Source: an uncultured Ruaniaceae bacterium (GTDB taxonomy: Bacteria > Actinomycetota > Actinomycetes > Actinomycetales > Beutenbergiaceae). Taken from it: a stretch of DNA of 6,950 bases. The stretch is from positions 1 through 6,950 of the forward strand of contig CAMXUZ010000223.1 of assembly GCA_947251855.1 (NCBI GenBank), written 5' to 3'. The translations under genes and the position numbers were made by a program. Position 1 is the first letter of the stretch, and the number at the start of each line of letters is the position of its first letter. Positions 1 to 5,522 of this stretch are shown here, piece by piece. Under the pieces are notes generated by a model that made no database searches, had not been told where the DNA came from, and saw nothing but the letters and a program-made list of their open reading frames with translations.

Positions 1-184
1 GGAGCTTCCCGAGGAGACGGCAACGATGGTCGTGCAGTCCGGGGACTCCCTGTGGTCGATCGCATCGTCGATCGCGGAACCAGGCGAGGACCTCGGTCCG
101 GTGATGAGCGAGATCCGCCAACTCAACGGTCTGGAGACCGCCCACATCGCCTCCGGTCAGGAGCTGGTTGTCCCCAGCAACTGA
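1..184 (+). CDS. LysM-domain protein, C-terminal fragment
   Basis: This is the last 60 codons of a gene that begins before the window; the reading frame starts at base 2 and ends at the TGA at 182-184. The fragment holds one near-complete LysM module: it opens with [13 protein letters not shown], has the internal QLNGL segment and closes with GQELVVPSN just before the stop. LysM modules bind the N-acetylglucosamine parts of peptidoglycan, so the protein is probably exported or wall-associated, but its signal or membrane segment would lie outside the window. In many actinobacteria a small LysM protein is encoded between lexA and nrdR, and nrdR does follow here, 88 nt downstream. Whether lexA lies upstream cannot be seen. 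The domain call is secure; the role of the whole protein is not known. Confidence 0.87.
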   Translation, partial: ELPEETATMVVQSGDSLWSIASSIAEPGEDLGPVMSEIRQLNGLETAHIASGQELVVPSN

Positions 185-199
185 CGACGTCCCAGACAC

Positions 200-228
200 T
201 TGCGCGGCCGCGATGAAACCCGTACTCT
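200..228 (+). promoter_or_regulatory. candidate nrdR promoter
   Basis: TTGCGC (200-205) and TACTCT (223-228) are separated by exactly 17 nt, which fits a housekeeping sigma factor promoter (TTGACA / TAnnnT). It would start transcription near 235 and give an nrdR leader of about 38 nt. The -35 matches four of six bases and the -10 three of six, so this is only moderate evidence. It would let nrdR be transcribed independently of the LysM gene. Confidence 0.4.
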
Positions 229-272
229 TCAATAGTTACATCAGTGTGATTATCGGTGAAGGGATCAACGGG

Positions 273-728
273 GTGTATTGCCCATTCTGCCGACACCCAG
301 ACTCTCGAGTTGTCGACTCCCGCACCGCTGAGGACGGTTCCTCCATCCGGCGGCGGCGCCAGTGCCCGGAGTGTGGCCGGCGGTTCACGACGGTCGAGTC
401 GACGAGCCTATCAGTGATGAAACGCTCGGGAGTAGTCGAACCCTTCAGCCGGGATAAGGTCATCGCTGGTGTCCGAAAAGCCTGCCAGGGTCGACCGGTG
501 AGCGAAAGCGACGTCGCGATGCTCGCCCAACAGGTCGAGGAGCGGATCCGCGCGTTGGGCGTCGCTGAGGTCGACGCGCACGAGGTGGGGCTGACCATTC
601 TCGAGCCGTTGAAAGAGCTCGACGAAGTTGCCTACCTACGGTTCGCGAGCGTGTATCGCAACTTCAGCTCGCTGGAAGACTTCGATTCCGCCATCACTGC
701 TTTGCGTCGCAACCGCGACGCAACCTGA
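273..728 (+). CDS. nrdR: NrdR, transcriptional repressor of ribonucleotide reductase genes
   Basis: NrdR senses ATP/dATP and represses ribonucleotide reductase operons by binding paired NrdR boxes. The GTG at 273 gives 151 residues, the usual length, and the family's MYCPFC beginning. A Shine-Dalgarno-like GAAGGG at 258-263 sits 9 nt upstream. The frame is open further upstream, back to a TTG at 168 inside the LysM gene, but the added 35 residues are not family-like. Seen in the protein: a zinc ribbon with Cys3, Cys6, Cys31 and Cys34, the basic stretch RRRR at 26-29 and RRF at 36-38, then an ATP-cone from about residue 48 to 138 ([14 protein letters not shown] through [11 protein letters not shown]). 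All key residues are intact. Its targets, the nrd genes, are not in the window. It converges with the reductase gene downstream, with a strong hairpin between them. Confidence 0.97.
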   Translation: MYCPFCRHPDSRVVDSRTAEDGSSIRRRRQCPECGRRFTTVESTSLSVMKRSGVVEPFSRDKVIAGVRKACQGRPVSESDVAMLAQQVEERIRALGVAEVDAHEVGLTILEPLKELDEVAYLRFASVYRNFSSLEDFDSAITALRRNRDAT

Positions 729-731
729 GGA

Positions 732-775
732 TGCTGCTGGTGGTGCGGGAGGGGAAGCCCGCACCACCAGCGGCA
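732..775. terminator. bidirectional hairpin terminator candidate between nrdR and the reductase gene
   Basis: The arms 736-749 and 758-771 are perfectly complementary over 14 bp around an 8-nt loop (AGGGGAAG). The stem extends to 18 bp (732-775) if one U-G wobble is allowed. It lies 3 nt after the nrdR stop and 12 nt from the stop of the converging reductase gene, so it could end transcripts from both sides. Neither side has a T-run, so it would be a U-less hairpin terminator or an mRNA 3'-end stabiliser. Confidence 0.7.
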
Positions 776-787
776 ATAACGTCGGGC

Positions 788-1831
788 TTAGAGATCAGAG
801 GATCTCGGTGCCCACAGGTTGATATCACCGTCGCGCGCGTACTCGTCGATCTCGGCGAGCTCCTCTGCGGAGAACTCTAGATTCTCCAGCGCGCCAAGGG
901 TGTCGGTGAGCTGTCCGGGACTGGAGGCACCGACGAGCGCCGTCGTCACCCGCTCGTCCCGAAGGACCCAGGCGATCGACATCTGGGCGAGCGACTGCCC
1001 TCGACGCTCCGCGATCGCGTTCAACCCGCGGATGTTCGCCAGGTTCTCTTCGCTGAGAAAGCCTTCCCGGAGCGACTTGCCCGCCGCGGCCCGGGAGTCC
1101 GCCGGAATCCCGTTGAGGTAACGGTCGGTGAGCATCCCTTGTGCGAGCGGGGAGAACACGACGTTGCCCAGGCCGGTGTCGCCGATGACGTCGAGGAGCG
1201 ACTCACCCTGCTCGCCCGGCTTCTCTATCCAGCGGTTGATCATGGAGTACGAGGGCTGGTGAACCAGCAGATCCAGCCCGATCTCCCGGGCGGTTGCCAC
1301 CGCTTGACGGGTGCGCTCGGCGGAGTAGGACGAGATCCCGGCGTAGAGCGCCCGGCCGGAATCCACCGCGGTCTTGAGCGCCCCGAGCGTCTCCCACAGC
1401 GGGGTGTCGGGGTCGAACCGGTGCGAGTAGAAGATGTCGACGTAGTCGAGGCCGAGGCGGTCGAGGGACTGGTCCAAGGAGGCGAGCAGGTACTTCCGTG
1501 AACCGAACTCACCATAGGGGCCTGGCCACATGTCGTAGCCGGCCTTGGTCGTGATGACGAGTTCGTCGCGCAACCCGGCGAGGTCGGTGCGCAGCACGTG
1601 CCCGAAATTCCGCTCGGCGGAGCCGCCCGGAGGTCCATAATTGTTGGCCAGGTCGAACTGAGTGATGCCCTGGTCGAACGCGTGCAGAACGATGTCGCGC
1701 TGCGTTTGCATCGGGCTGTCATCACCGAAGTTGTGCCATAGGCCGAGGGAGATGAGCGGGAGTTTCAAGCCGCTGGCGCCGGCGCGGCGCATGGGCATGC
1801 GGTCATAGCGATCGGGTGCAGGTGTGTACAT
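788..1831 (-). CDS. gpr: aldo/keto reductase, L-glyceraldehyde 3-phosphate reductase (YghZ/Gpr) type
   Basis: This 347-residue protein is an NADPH-dependent aldo/keto reductase in a TIM-barrel fold. It closely resembles E. coli YghZ/Gpr, which reduces L-glyceraldehyde 3-phosphate and other aldehydes such as methylglyoxal. The catalytic tetrad is intact: Asp60 (QFDLANNYG), Tyr65, Lys96 (TTKAGYDMWPGP) and His137 (YSHR). Further subfamily marks are SLGLWHNFG (28-36), GISSYS (165-170), HQPSYSMINRW (191-201), FSPLAQGMLTDRYLNGIP (226-243) and the cofactor-loop motif GASSPGQL (301-308). Length and the N-terminal PDRYDRM match the E. coli protein, which supports this ATG. There is no clear Shine-Dalgarno; a TAGGCT box 6 nt before the ATG suggests a leaderless message. 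serA ends only 24 nt upstream on the same strand, so cotranscription is also possible. Related KCNAB-like reductases are the main alternative, and the real substrate is not settled by sequence. Confidence 0.93.
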   Translation of the reverse strand: MYTPAPDRYDRMPMRRAGASGLKLPLISLGLWHNFGDDSPMQTQRDIVLHAFDQGITQFDLANNYGPPGGSAERNFGHVLRTDLAGLRDELVITTKAGYDMWPGPYGEFGSRKYLLASLDQSLDRLGLDYVDIFYSHRFDPDTPLWETLGALKTAVDSGRALYAGISSYSAERTRQAVATAREIGLDLLVHQPSYSMINRWIEKPGEQGESLLDVIGDTGLGNVVFSPLAQGMLTDRYLNGIPADSRAAAGKSLREGFLSEENLANIRGLNAIAERRGQSLAQMSIAWVLRDERVTTALVGASSPGQLTDTLGALENLEFSAEELAEIDEYARDGDINLWAPRSSDL

Positions 1832-1837
1832 ACACGT

Positions 1838-1843
1838 AGCCTA
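1838..1843 (-). promoter_or_regulatory. candidate -10 box for a leaderless reductase transcript
   Basis: On the minus strand TAGGCT (TAnnnT) ends 6 nt before the reductase ATG, which would put the transcription start at or next to the A of the ATG. No convincing -35 is visible 16-18 nt further upstream, so the evidence is weak. It would give expression separate from serA. Confidence 0.3.
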
Positions 1844-1849
1844 GCTTCC

Positions 1850-1866
1850 CGATCGTTACTCGATCG
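1850..1866 (-). repeat. short inverted repeat spanning the serA stop codon
   Basis: CGATCG (1850-1855) and CGATCG (1861-1866) flank TTACT, which contains the serA stop. A transcript from the minus strand could form a 6-bp stem with a 5-nt loop. There is no T-run after it, so at most it is a weak pause or partial terminator between serA and the reductase gene. Chance is possible, since CGATCG is common in GC-rich genomes. Confidence 0.3.
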
Positions 1867-3070
1867 CCCCGTTCAGGCTGCGAACCCGGATCGTCGCTTC
1901 GAGGGACTCGAGCGCCGCCAACGCGTCGGCTCGGAGTGGGGAGGCGATGTCCGTGGTGACGTAACCGAGCACACCGGAGGTGGCAAGCATCTGCGCCTCG
2001 ACGTTCGCGCCGACTTCGCTGAGCACGTTGTTCACCGAGGCGAGCACCCCGGGCACGTTGCGGTGCAGGTGCGTGAAGCGGAACGTCCCATACTTCGGCG
2101 GCTCGAGAACAAGCTGGGGCATGTTCACGGAGAGGTCCGTGGCGCCGTAGCGCAGGAATGCGCCGAGTTTGCCGGCGACGAAGTGGCCGATATTCTCCTG
2201 GGCCTCCTCGGTAGAACCGCCGATGTGGGGAGTGAGGATGACGTTGGAAAGGTCACGCAGTTCGGAATCGAAGGCGTCGCCTTGCACCTTGGGTTCTTCG
2301 GGGAAGACGTCAACGGCTGCGCCCGACAGGCGCCCGCTGAGGATCTCCTTGCGCAGGTGGGCGTAGTCGACGAGGAATCCCCTCGAGAGGTTGAGGAAGA
2401 TTGCGCCGTCCTTCATACGCGCGAACTGCGCGGCACCGAACATGCCGGCGTTGCCCGGGCGACCATCCACGTGCAGCGTGACGATATCGGCGGCCTCGAG
2501 CAGCGCATCCAGTGAAGACATGCGCTTCGCGTTTCCGAGGGCGAGTTTCTCTGCCGTGTCGTAGAAGATCACCCGCATCCCCAGCGCCTCCGCGACGACG
2601 GAGAGCTGGGTGCCGATGTTCCCGTAACCAACGATTCCCAGCACCCGGCCGCGCACCTCGTGGGCGCCCTTGGCGGATTTGTCCCATCGGCCCGCGTGCA
2701 GTGCCTTGTCCTTTTCCGTCAAGCGGCGGGTCAGGGCGATGATCTCCGCGAGAGCGAGTTCCACGACGGATCGGGTGTTGGAGAACGGCGCGTTGAACAC
2801 TGAGATCCCGGCTTGCGCGGCGGCGTCGAGATCGATCTGGTTCGTTCCGATGCAAAATGCACCGATCGCCTGCAGGTGCGGAGCGTTCTCAACTACCCGC
2901 TTGGTGATGTGGGTCTTGGAACGGATTCCGACGAGGTCGACTCCCTGCAGGGCCTCGATGAGTTCGTCTTCATCAAGCGCTCCGCTGTGGGTGGTCACCT
3001 CAGCTCCGATCGCTTCCAGCGATTCTTTTCCAAAAGGGTGAATATTTTCTAGGAGCAGTGCCTTGGTCAC
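1856..3070 (-). CDS. serA: D-3-phosphoglycerate dehydrogenase, short E. coli-like form with a C-terminal ACT domain
   Basis: SerA oxidises 3-phosphoglycerate to 3-phosphohydroxypyruvate with NAD+, the first step of serine synthesis in the cytoplasm. I choose the GTG at 3070 (404 residues). The longer frame begins at a TTG at 3106 that is better explained as the -35 box, while a 17-nt-spaced promoter places the transcript start at this GTG. Numbered from the GTG, the protein shows the FCIGTNQIDLDAA substrate-domain motif (72-84), the nucleotide-binding GYGNIG (148-153) with Asp171 beyond it, catalytic Arg230, a Glu in PEEP (258-259) and His282 in LTPHIGGST. A C-terminal ACT domain runs from about 332. 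The positions equivalent to the E. coli serine-binding residues are kept (His336, Asn338, Asn356), so feedback inhibition by serine is likely. The protein lacks the extra allosteric substrate-binding domain of the roughly 530-residue mycobacterial type. It lies 70 nt downstream of helR and 24 nt before the reductase gene. Confidence 0.95.
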   Translation of the reverse strand: MTKALLLENIHPFGKESLEAIGAEVTTHSGALDEDELIEALQGVDLVGIRSKTHITKRVVENAPHLQAIGAFCIGTNQIDLDAAAQAGISVFNAPFSNTRSVVELALAEIIALTRRLTEKDKALHAGRWDKSAKGAHEVRGRVLGIVGYGNIGTQLSVVAEALGMRVIFYDTAEKLALGNAKRMSSLDALLEAADIVTLHVDGRPGNAGMFGAAQFARMKDGAIFLNLSRGFLVDYAHLRKEILSGRLSGAAVDVFPEEPKVQGDAFDSELRDLSNVILTPHIGGSTEEAQENIGHFVAGKLGAFLRYGATDLSVNMPQLVLEPPKYGTFRFTHLHRNVPGVLASVNNVLSEVGANVEAQMLATSGVLGYVTTDIASPLRADALAALESLEATIRVRSLNGAIE

Positions 3071-3077
3071 GCCATTT

Positions 3078-3106
3078 ATTGTGCACCTGCAAGCCGAGTG
3101 CTTCAA
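3078..3106 (-). promoter_or_regulatory. serA promoter candidate giving a leaderless mRNA
   Basis: On the minus strand TTGAAG (3106-3101) is followed after exactly 17 nt by CACAAT (3083-3078); each matches four of six consensus bases. The expected start, 6-8 nt after the -10, is 3072-3070, that is at the serA GTG. No Shine-Dalgarno lies at normal spacing before that GTG, which agrees with a leaderless transcript. The assignment is inferred from spacing and context only. Confidence 0.5.
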
Positions 3107-3111
3107 ACGCG

Positions 3112-3126
3112 GTTCACTAGGTGAAC
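3112..3126. promoter_or_regulatory. inverted repeat upstream of the serA -35, possible operator
   Basis: GTTCAC-TAG-GTGAAC is a perfect 6-3-6 inverted repeat lying 5 bp upstream of the candidate serA -35 and 14 bp past the helR stop. Its position fits a regulator binding site for serA. As a transcript hairpin it would be short, with a 3-nt loop and no T-run, so a helR terminator is less likely. I do not recognise the motif as the site of a particular regulator. Confidence 0.45.
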
Positions 3127-3140
3127 ACCGCCCGGACGCA

Positions 3141-5336
3141 TCAGTGACGGGACGCGAGGCCCTCGGGAAGGCCGGACTTCGCGACGACGACGAGTCGCTG
3201 GGTGCACCGTGTCATCGCTACGTAGAGGTCTCCGGGTCCCGCGCTCTCGGCCTGGATTCCCCGCGGTTCCACGAGGATCACGCGGTCGAATTCGAGCCCC
3301 TTGGCGCGAGCGGGGTCGAGGATGACCACGGGGGCGGTGAGGTCGGCGGAAACATCGAGGCCGAATTCGGCGGCGTAGGACGGCAGGGACGACGTGGGCA
3401 CGATCACAGCGAGGTTGCCGCCGGCGCTGCGCTCAGCGTCGATCGCGGATCGCACCGCCGCGCCGACGTCGGACGTCTCCACGACCTCGAGCGCGTCGGG
3501 TACGTCCCGCGCGGAGGTGATCTCACTCGGCGGGTGGCTCGGGTCGGCTGCGACCGCGACGGCCCAGGCCGCGTCCATCACGGTCGCGGGGGTGCGGTAG
3601 TTGACCGTGAGTGTCTCCAGGCGCCAACTGCCCTTGATGCGTTTGTCGAGCGTTTCCGCCCAGCGCCGCGTTCCCGCGCTCGTCGACACTTGCGAGACGT
3701 CTCCCACGATGGTCATCGACCTCGTCGGGTTGCGCCGCAGCAGGGCGCGCCAGGCCATCGCGGATAGCTCTTGGGCTTCGTCGATGACGACGTGGCCATA
3801 GGTCCAGGACCGATCGGCGAGCGCGCGTTCGGCGAGGGTCAACGCCGGTCCCCGGTCCGCGAAGCGCTCGGCGACCATTTCGGCGGTGACGATCCCACCG
3901 CCCAGGCCGGTGTTCTCCAGCATCTGCCGCGCGTAGTCGACATCCGCCGAGCGCCGCGCCTCCTCCGCCCGGGCCTGAGCTCGAGCGGTCGCGTCGTCGC
4001 TGCCGATGAGTTCGGCCGCTTCGTCGATGAGCGGGATGTCCGCCTCGGTCCAGCCCGCGTCCGGCTCGCGGTAGAGCAACGCGCGGGTGCCTTCGCCGAG
4101 TTCCCGGCCCGCCTCCGCGAGCCGGTGCGGCTTGGCGAACAGGTCAGCGACGAGGCCGGTAGCGGTGAGCGGCAGCCAGCACAGGTTGAGTGCGACGCGC
4201 ACGTCTCGGGAGGAGCGGATATCGTCGATGATCTCGGGAATCTCCTCCTCGCTCACGCCCTCGACGGCTTCGGCGTACTGCTCGGCGAGGAAACGCAGCA
4301 TCACCCGCACGAACGTCACCCGCGCCTGGTTGTGGGGCTGGCCCGTGCGGCGTGCCCGGGTGTGAGCGGTGCGCACGTCCTCGGGCCGGAGGGTGAGCGA
4401 GACGGAGCCCACCTTGAGTTCCTGGCGGGGAAGCACGCGTTGGCGGGCGCGCACGGCCCGAGAGATGATCCGCTGCCAGATCGGCTTACCTTTGATCGTG
4501 GCCAGTTCGTCGGACTCGGCGGCGGTGACGCTCACCCCGGGCACGAGATCGGCGATCGTCATTGACACGACCCCGGTCTCGCCGAGGGCGGGGAGCACCT
4601 GCTCGATGTAACGCAGGAATACCGGGCTCGGCCCGACGACGAGGACCCCGGAGCGTTCCATGCGTTCCCGGTGGGCGTAGAGCAGGTACGCGGCCCGGTG
4701 CAGCGCGACAGCGGTCTTGCCCGTGCCCGGCCCTCCCTGGACAACGAGCACACCATCGACATCGGAACGGATGATCGCGTCCTGCTCGGCCTGGATCGTC
4801 GCCACGATGTCACCCATCCGCCCGGTCCGGTGCTCGGCCAACGCCGCGAGCAGGGCCCCTTCACCGGCGAGGTCGGAGGGGTTGTCCACGGCGTCAAGAT
4901 CCAGTACGTCGTCTTCGATCCCCACGACGTCCCGGCCGCGAGTTTGAATATGGCGGCGGAGAGTGACGCCTTGGGGATGGGCAGCCGTGGCCTGATAGAA
5001 CGGCCGAGCAGCCGGTGCTCGCCAGTCGGTGAGGAGCGGGTGATGATCGGCGTCGGAAAGGCCGACCCGCCCGATGTAGCGCAGATCGCCCTCGAGGAGG
5101 TCGAGTCGGCCGAAGACGAGGCGCTCCTCGACCGATTCCAACAGGGCGAGCCGGTCCTCATACAATGTCGCGAACGCATCCCGCTCAGAGCGGTTCTGGT
5201 GTGTGCCGTTGGCGCCGGAGCGGCGCACCTCATCAAGACGTCGGCGAGTTTGATCACGAAGTTCGTCGAGGCGACGATAGACCTCGGAGACGTAAGTTTG
5301 TTCGGCGCTGAGCCGCGCATCGGTAGGGGATGACAC
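3141..5336 (-). CDS. helR: HelR/class II HelD-type RNA polymerase recycling ATPase
   Basis: This 731-residue protein is an SF1 (UvrD/Rep-like) ATPase of the actinobacterial HelD/HelR group. Known members insert arms into the RNA polymerase channels and release it from nucleic acid; HelR also displaces rifamycins and gives resistance. The start is a GTG with AAGGA 5 nt upstream. Residues about 10-78 are charged and helical, with a turn near SGANGTHQNRSERDAF, fitting the coiled coil that enters the secondary channel. Next come the group signature RYIGRVGLSDADHHPLLTDW (87-106), a Q-type motif around Gln182-Gln185 and Walker A GGPGTGKT (201-208). About 310 residues including the HelD-specific insertion separate it from Walker B VVIDEAQELS (Asp519, Glu520). 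Downstream are IVGDVSQ (543-549), VNYRTPATV (578-586), ARAKGLEFDRVILVEP (676-691) and the motif VI segment YVAMTRCTQRLVVV (705-718). All ATPase motifs are intact. It is divergent from the PAC2 gene. Rifamycin resistance is a family property and is not shown here; a plain class II HelD role is the alternative. Confidence 0.88.
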   Translation of the reverse strand: MSSPTDARLSAEQTYVSEVYRRLDELRDQTRRRLDEVRRSGANGTHQNRSERDAFATLYEDRLALLESVEERLVFGRLDLLEGDLRYIGRVGLSDADHHPLLTDWRAPAARPFYQATAAHPQGVTLRRHIQTRGRDVVGIEDDVLDLDAVDNPSDLAGEGALLAALAEHRTGRMGDIVATIQAEQDAIIRSDVDGVLVVQGGPGTGKTAVALHRAAYLLYAHRERMERSGVLVVGPSPVFLRYIEQVLPALGETGVVSMTIADLVPGVSVTAAESDELATIKGKPIWQRIISRAVRARQRVLPRQELKVGSVSLTLRPEDVRTAHTRARRTGQPHNQARVTFVRVMLRFLAEQYAEAVEGVSEEEIPEIIDDIRSSRDVRVALNLCWLPLTATGLVADLFAKPHRLAEAGRELGEGTRALLYREPDAGWTEADIPLIDEAAELIGSDDATARAQARAEEARRSADVDYARQMLENTGLGGGIVTAEMVAERFADRGPALTLAERALADRSWTYGHVVIDEAQELSAMAWRALLRRNPTRSMTIVGDVSQVSTSAGTRRWAETLDKRIKGSWRLETLTVNYRTPATVMDAAWAVAVAADPSHPPSEITSARDVPDALEVVETSDVGAAVRSAIDAERSAGGNLAVIVPTSSLPSYAAEFGLDVSADLTAPVVILDPARAKGLEFDRVILVEPRGIQAESAGPGDLYVAMTRCTQRLVVVAKSGLPEGLASRH

Positions 5337-5341
5337 TTAGT

Positions 5342-5346
5342 TCCTT
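5342..5346 (-). promoter_or_regulatory. helR ribosome binding site
   Basis: AAGGA on the minus strand lies 5 nt before the GTG at 5336. It settles the start in the absence of a nearby ATG. Confidence 0.6.
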
Positions 5347-5382
5347 ACCTAATAGACATCCGCCGGAAAAGACAGGCAATCC

Positions 5383-5411
5383 ATTATCCCTCAAGACGAC
5401 TCCGGAGATAA
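5383..5411 (-). promoter_or_regulatory. candidate helR promoter
   Basis: On the minus strand GATAAT (5388-5383) matches TATAAT in five of six bases. A poor -35, TTATCT (5411-5406), lies 17 nt upstream. Transcription would begin near 5376, giving a leader of about 40 nt that contains the AAGGA site. I see no inverted repeat resembling the rifamycin-associated element (a GC-rich palindrome carrying TTGCG) in this intergenic region, so rifamycin induction is not supported by sequence. Confidence 0.4.
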
Positions 5412-5433
5412 CCGGCAGGCGCGGTGATGCGTC

Positions 5434-5456
5434 TCATACTCCGCGTGTGCGTATGA
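5434..5456. promoter_or_regulatory. inverted repeat over the PAC2-side promoter, possible operator
   Basis: TCATAC (5434-5439) and GTATGA (5451-5456) form a perfect 6-bp inverted repeat with an 11-nt spacer. The right arm overlaps the candidate -10 TATGAT at 5452-5457. The half-sites are 17 bp apart centre to centre, roughly one and a half helical turns. It could be a repressor site in the divergent region, or chance. Confidence 0.35.
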
Positions 5457-5483
5457 TCTGGAGGCGTGCGCAGGAATTAAAAT
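5452..5483 (+). promoter_or_regulatory. candidate -10 boxes for the PAC2-family gene
   Basis: Two hexamers on the + strand each match TATAAT in five of six bases: TATGAT (5452-5457) and TAAAAT (5478-5483). They would start transcripts near 5464 and 5490, with leaders of about 59 and 33 nt. Neither has a good -35 at 16-18 nt. The 186-nt gap between helR and this gene holds these boxes, the helR promoter and the inverted repeat, and nothing else I can support. Confidence 0.38.
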
Positions 5484-5508
5484 CGGTGTCGCGGTGTTGT
5501 CGAAGCCA

Positions 5509-5516
5509 GAGGTGAT
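5509..5516 (+). promoter_or_regulatory. strong ribosome binding site of the PAC2-family gene
   Basis: GAGGTGAT is complementary to the 3' end of 16S rRNA over eight bases and ends 6 nt before the ATG at 5523. This is the strongest Shine-Dalgarno in the window, and it fixes the start. Confidence 0.8.
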
Positions 5517-5522
5517 GTGTGA

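Noticed and set aside
229..262. Possible NrdR box (ACA...TGT-like) upstream of nrdR
   Set aside because: Only fragments of the palindromic consensus are present, and there is no second box at the expected spacing of about 31 bp.
168..272. 35-codon N-terminal extension of nrdR from a TTG inside the LysM gene
   Set aside because: NrdR proteins begin at the zinc-ribbon MYCPFC; the GTG at 273 has a ribosome site and gives the normal length.
2063..2515. 150-codon open frame on + within serA
   Set aside because: It is a shadow of the conserved serA reading frame.
3071..3106. 12-codon N-terminal extension of serA from a TTG
   Set aside because: The TTG overlaps the candidate -35, there is no ribosome site before it, and the extra residues have no family support.
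3063..3767. 234-codon open frame on + across the serA start, the serA promoter and the end of helR
   Set aside because: It is mostly antisense to helR, and its start lies inside the serA N-terminus. No family is recognisable.
3771..4565. 264-codon open frame on + opposite helR
   Set aside because: It is the antisense shadow of helR in GC-rich DNA. It has no recognisable domain and no ribosome site, while the minus strand carries intact ATPase motifs throughout.
4671..5333. 220-codon open frame on + opposite the helR N-terminus
   Set aside because: It is antisense to a conserved coding region, with no domain signal and no start context.
788..5336. Idea that helR, serA and the reductase form one new functional operon
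   Set aside because: serA has its own promoter candidate and operator-like repeat, the three functions do not share a pathway, and no unknown protein is present that would suggest a new system.
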